33,314 nucleotides of DNA from Syntrophobacterales bacterium (GTDB lineage Bacteria; Desulfobacterota; Syntrophia; Syntrophales; UBA2210), in NCBI GenBank assembly GCA_018433345.1, contig JAHDRK010000063.1, forward strand, positions 1 through 33,314, given 5' to 3'. Shown here piece after piece: positions 30,440 through 33,314 of the stretch (position 1 is the stretch's first letter; each line of letters starts with the position of its first letter). The position numbers were made by a program, and so were the translations under genes. The notes beneath the pieces are model-generated. The model worked only from the letters and a program-made list of their open reading frames with translations, made no database searches and was not told the DNA's origin.

Positions 30440-33314
30440 ATGCAGAAAGGATCGCGCGGAATTTCAATACAATCGCTAAGGAAAAGGTCGTTTGCCGGGT
30501 CTGTGGGCGCTCTAACCCTGTTTATCTTTTTCTTTGTATTCTACATAGCCCCTGTCGGCGACTGCTTGGCCGAAGTTGCATCGGACAAAAATCGATCAGG
30601 CATGAGAGTGAAGGCCGCAACGAACAGCACACCGGACGGTAAATTCGGCGATTGCATGGAAAGGTTGCGCGAAGTGGTGGTTTATGAATTGCCCCGAGCC
30701 GTCGAGAAGCGTCGAACCGAACGCCGTTGGCTTGATCGCGCCCGCGAATTGTTTATGGAGCCTGATAATCTTACCAGTGATGAAATCGAAAAACTAAAAG
30801 TCCTGCATGACAACCTTCTCATCTTGCGCAATGAGATCGACCGGGAATTTCAACGTGACAAAGAACGTCTGCGGAATATTGATCTGCCCTCGGAAGTCCG
30901 ACGACTTATGGAGGAGCGTCACAAAGAGGCCCTTGCACGCTTCAAAACCGGACATGAGTTCATGCAGTCTCAACTGCGGAATTTACTTGATGCCAAAGGC
31001 GCAAGGCAATTAGAGGCACTTGAAAACCTAAAATCCGCCCTCGAGCGGGAATCTTTTGGAAGGCGGCACGCTCCCATCGATCCGGAACGGCTGCCCTGGG
31101 GGGTGCCAAGTGAAAAGGTTCGTAAGCCTGTCACCGAACCCGAGGATTTTAAGGACATACTTGGCATAACCATGGCACCGAAACACCCCCTGCTCGCATC
31201 GGCCGAACCATTTCCGGGGATGCTGGCGCAGGGATTTTCTGTAAACGATATTCCGCATGACGCCGACCTCGCCGAAACCCTGGAAATAAAGTTCACCGAC
31301 GATATTATAGAACTTGCCGAAACCCTGAACAACGACCCGATCGAAATCTACACCTGGGTTCGCAACAACGTCCACTTCATTCCCAGTTACGGCTCCATCC
31401 AGGGTGCACAGCATACCCTGGAAACCCGCAGCGGCAACGCTTTGGATACGGCAAGCCTTTTGATCAGTCTCCTTCGCGCCGCCGGCATCCCCGCACGCTA
31501 TGTCTATGGGACGATTGACGTTCCCGTAGAACAGGCCATGAACTGGGTCGGCGGCGTAGAGACGCCCGAAGCCGCGGCGAACTTGATGGGCCAGGGCGGC
31601 ATTCCGGTTCTTCTGATGATGCAGGGGGGCACAGCCACCCATATCCGGATGGAGCACGTCTGGGTCCAAGCCTGGGTCGACTATTTCCCCAGTCGGGGTA
31701 TGAAGCACCGGGAAGGCGATTCCTGGATTCCCCTGGACGCCTCCTTCAAGCAATACGAGTTTACCGAGGGCATGGACCTGCGGGGAAACGTTCCCTTCGA
31801 CGCCGAATCATTGATTGCCCTTATCGAAGACAATGCGATAATCAACGAAGAGGAGGGTTGGATTCAACACATACCCATAGACGACATGGACCAGAAGCTC
31901 GAGCTTTACCAACAGCAGGTAGAAGACTACATCAACCGGCAGAACCCCGAGGCCACCCTGGGCGATGTGCTGGGGATGCAGGACATCAAGGCCATCGTCC
32001 CCCGTCCCCTGGCCGCCGGTCTTCCCTACCGTCATATCGCCACCGCCGAGTCCTTCAGCGAAGTCCCGGACAGCCTCCGCCACCGGTTCAAGTACAAACT
32101 GGCTACCATGATTCATGATGCCCCGGGAGACACCATCATCGCCATTGACGAACCCACGGCAAGCCTGGTCGGCAAGACCCTTGCCATGAGCTTTCGACCG
32201 GCCGCGGAAGAAGACGAAGCAATCATCATGGCGCATCTTCCCCAGCCGGACCCTGAAACGGGTGAAATAGATACTTCCCTGCTGCCCGACAGGCTTCCGG
32301 GGTATCTCATCAACATGACCGCTGAATTCACCATCGACGGCGTTGTGGCGGCAGAAAGTCAAGCGGGGGTGATGGGCGCCGAGCTTCACGAAACCATGGG
32401 GCTATGGAAACCCGGGAATTTGTGGAACACCAGCACTAACTTCCCTGCCGTCGGCGAATACCGTGCCATCGGACTGGACCTGCAGGGGGGCAACCCCGAG
32501 CAGGCGGCCCGTCTCCAGGAAAACATCGAGCGAACCCGCAAGGCGCTCGAGAGCATGGACGAGGCCCGGTTGGCCTCACTGACCCGTCACGACGTTGTGG
32601 GGGACCTGTTTTATGCGACAATCTTCAGCTGGTTTGCCCTCAATAGTGTACAAGACCAGATAGCGGCACGTGCATCGGGGATCGTCACCTACCGTGCGCC
32701 CAGTTACGGACTGTTCGGCACCAGTCTTCAGACGCACTATCTCTATGGTGTTCCGCGATACGTCAAGTTCGGCGGATTGGTCATGGATGTTGATCACATG
32801 TCGAGTCAGGTGGTGAGCACAACCAATGACGACGAACAGCGGACAGCCTTCATTCAGGCCGTCGGCGCGCGGTCATCAGCCATGGAGCCCCTGGTTCCCG
32901 AGATGATGTTCAGTACCGAGGAATCTCCGGGCCACGGCATCAGCGCCGTCAAGGCCCTGGCCCTTGCCGCCGAAGAAGGCCGGCGCATCTGGACTATAAC
33001 GGCGGAGAACCTCGACCTTGCCCTTGAAAATATCGATCTTTCCGCCGATGCGAAGACCGACATCCGAAACGCCGTGCGCACGGGCAAAGTCGTCACCGCC
33101 CACGAGTCGAAACTCAACTTTCATGGCTGGGTCGGCTCGGGCTACATCATCATGGACCCCGAAACCGGCGCCGGAGCATACCTCATCAGCGGGGGGATGA
33201 GTGGGGGGTATTATGTTGGGAAAAACAATGCGGCGATTGGGATTCGCACTTTGCTGGAAAAAGAAGGTTTGTCGGTTGACGGCGGAGACGCGGCAATCGC
33301 TGTTTTAGGTTTAA
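30440..33314 (+). CDS. Exported transglutaminase-like protein, 3' end outside window
   Basis: The frame is open from ATG 30440 (AGAGGAAAGG upstream) to the window end: 958 codons without a stop. A basic n-region and hydrophobic stretch (GALTLFIFFFVFYIAPVGDC) form a signal peptide, probably cut after CLA. Residues about 70-200 are charged and helical. The transglutaminase-like core is at about 290-440: FIPSYGSIQGAQHTLETRSG, SGNALDTASLLISLLRAAGI, EHVWVQAWVDYFPSRG and WIPLDASFKQYEF. His406 and Asp433 fit the catalytic pair, but the expected Cys position is Ala334. The later part (MDPETGAGAYLISGGMSGG) resembles large deltaproteobacterial transglutaminase-like proteins, some continuing into RHS-type repeats. 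It follows the 24589 gene by 76 bp, so both are probably one operon. Confidence 0.85.
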   Translation, partial: MQKGSRGISIQSLRKRSFAGSVGALTLFIFFFVFYIAPVGDCLAEVASDKNRSGMRVKAATNSTPDGKFGDCMERLREVVVYELPRAVEKRRTERRWLDRARELFMEPDNLTSDEIEKLKVLHDNLLILRNEIDREFQRDKERLRNIDLPSEVRRLMEERHKEALARFKTGHEFMQSQLRNLLDAKGARQLEALENLKSALERESFGRRHAPIDPERLPWGVPSEKVRKPVTEPEDFKDILGITMAPKHPLLASAEPFPGMLAQGFSVNDIPHDADLAETLEIKFTDDIIELAETLNNDPIEIYTWVRNNVHFIPSYGSIQGAQHTLETRSGNALDTASLLISLLRAAGIPARYVYGTIDVPVEQAMNWVGGVETPEAAANLMGQGGIPVLLMMQGGTATHIRMEHVWVQAWVDYFPSRGMKHREGDSWIPLDASFKQYEFTEGMDLRGNVPFDAESLIALIEDNAIINEEEGWIQHIPIDDMDQKLELYQQQVEDYINRQNPEATLGDVLGMQDIKAIVPRPLAAGLPYRHIATAESFSEVPDSLRHRFKYKLATMIHDAPGDTIIAIDEPTASLVGKTLAMSFRPAAEEDEAIIMAHLPQPDPETGEIDTSLLPDRLPGYLINMTAEFTIDGVVAAESQAGVMGAELHETMGLWKPGNLWNTSTNFPAVGEYRAIGLDLQGGNPEQAARLQENIERTRKALESMDEARLASLTRHDVVGDLFYATIFSWFALNSVQDQIAARASGIVTYRAPSYGLFGTSLQTHYLYGVPRYVKFGGLVMDVDHMSSQVVSTTNDDEQRTAFIQAVGARSSAMEPLVPEMMFSTEESPGHGISAVKALALAAEEGRRIWTITAENLDLALENIDLSADAKTDIRNAVRTGKVVTAHESKLNFHGWVGSGYIIMDPETGAGAYLISGGMSGGYYVGKNNAAIGIRTLLEKEGLSVDGGDAAIAVLGL

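Noticed and set aside
31028-32389. Long minus-strand open frames of 241 and 193 codons
   Set aside because: They lie antisense to the transglutaminase-like gene, whose frame shows continuous domain homology and runs to the window end.

Overview
The window comes from a GC-rich bacterium. TTGACA-type promoters, good Shine-Dalgarno sites, GC-rich third codon positions and the gene repertoire (DUF362-ferredoxin protein, DUF748/AsmA-like protein, class A DnaJ followed by a CbpM-like partner, large CARDB/VWA and transglutaminase-like exported proteins) fit a deltaproteobacterium (Desulfobacterota) best. That assignment is inference; there is no rRNA or tRNA gene in the window.

Layout. 1-356: the 3' tail of a + strand gene, a short direct repeat and an unassigned + strand coding remnant. 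357-9954: a minus-strand run. Its distal part (glycosyltransferase, ChbG/YdjC-like deacetylase, methyltransferase, DUF362 Fe-S protein) is tightly packed, with 4-nt and 1-nt overlaps. Upstream of it lie a nitronate-monooxygenase-like flavoprotein, an amidase, a PHP-domain phosphoesterase, an ACMSD-like amidohydrolase and a membrane diguanylate cyclase. 10155-12647 on the + strand: an SDR oxidoreductase behind a near-consensus sigma-70 promoter, then dnaJ and a MerR/CbpM-like partner. 12723-17964 on the minus strand: a PAS-PAS-GGDEF cyclase, an M29 aminopeptidase, peptide deformylase with its own promoter and a 26-bp palindrome, and RmuC. 18398-33314 on the + strand: a TiaS-like DDTD protein, a 1137-residue DUF748 protein, a flavodoxin-fold reductase, a 1924-residue exported multidomain protein and a transglutaminase-like exported protein that runs off the end of the window.

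Three features stand out. First, the last two genes form a closely spaced pair of very large secreted proteins: an alpha/alpha-toroid repeat domain, five carboxypeptidase-regulatory-like Ig modules, CARDB-like modules and an intact VWA MIDAS in one, and a transglutaminase fold with Ala at the expected catalytic Cys position in the other. Second, the first of these proteins seems to hide three successive single-base frame changes near its C-terminus that cancel out, leaving an open but odd Cys/Arg-rich stretch. Third, a 29-bp imperfectly palindromic repeat occurs three times in identical orientation (17985, 22878, 23910), and one copy provides the stop codon of a gene.

The minus-strand cluster at 357-8732 looks metabolic: hydrolases, a flavin enzyme and an Fe-S protein, plus a small sugar-modification set. 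No single pathway can be assigned. No CRISPR array, transposase gene, integrase or tRNA was found.
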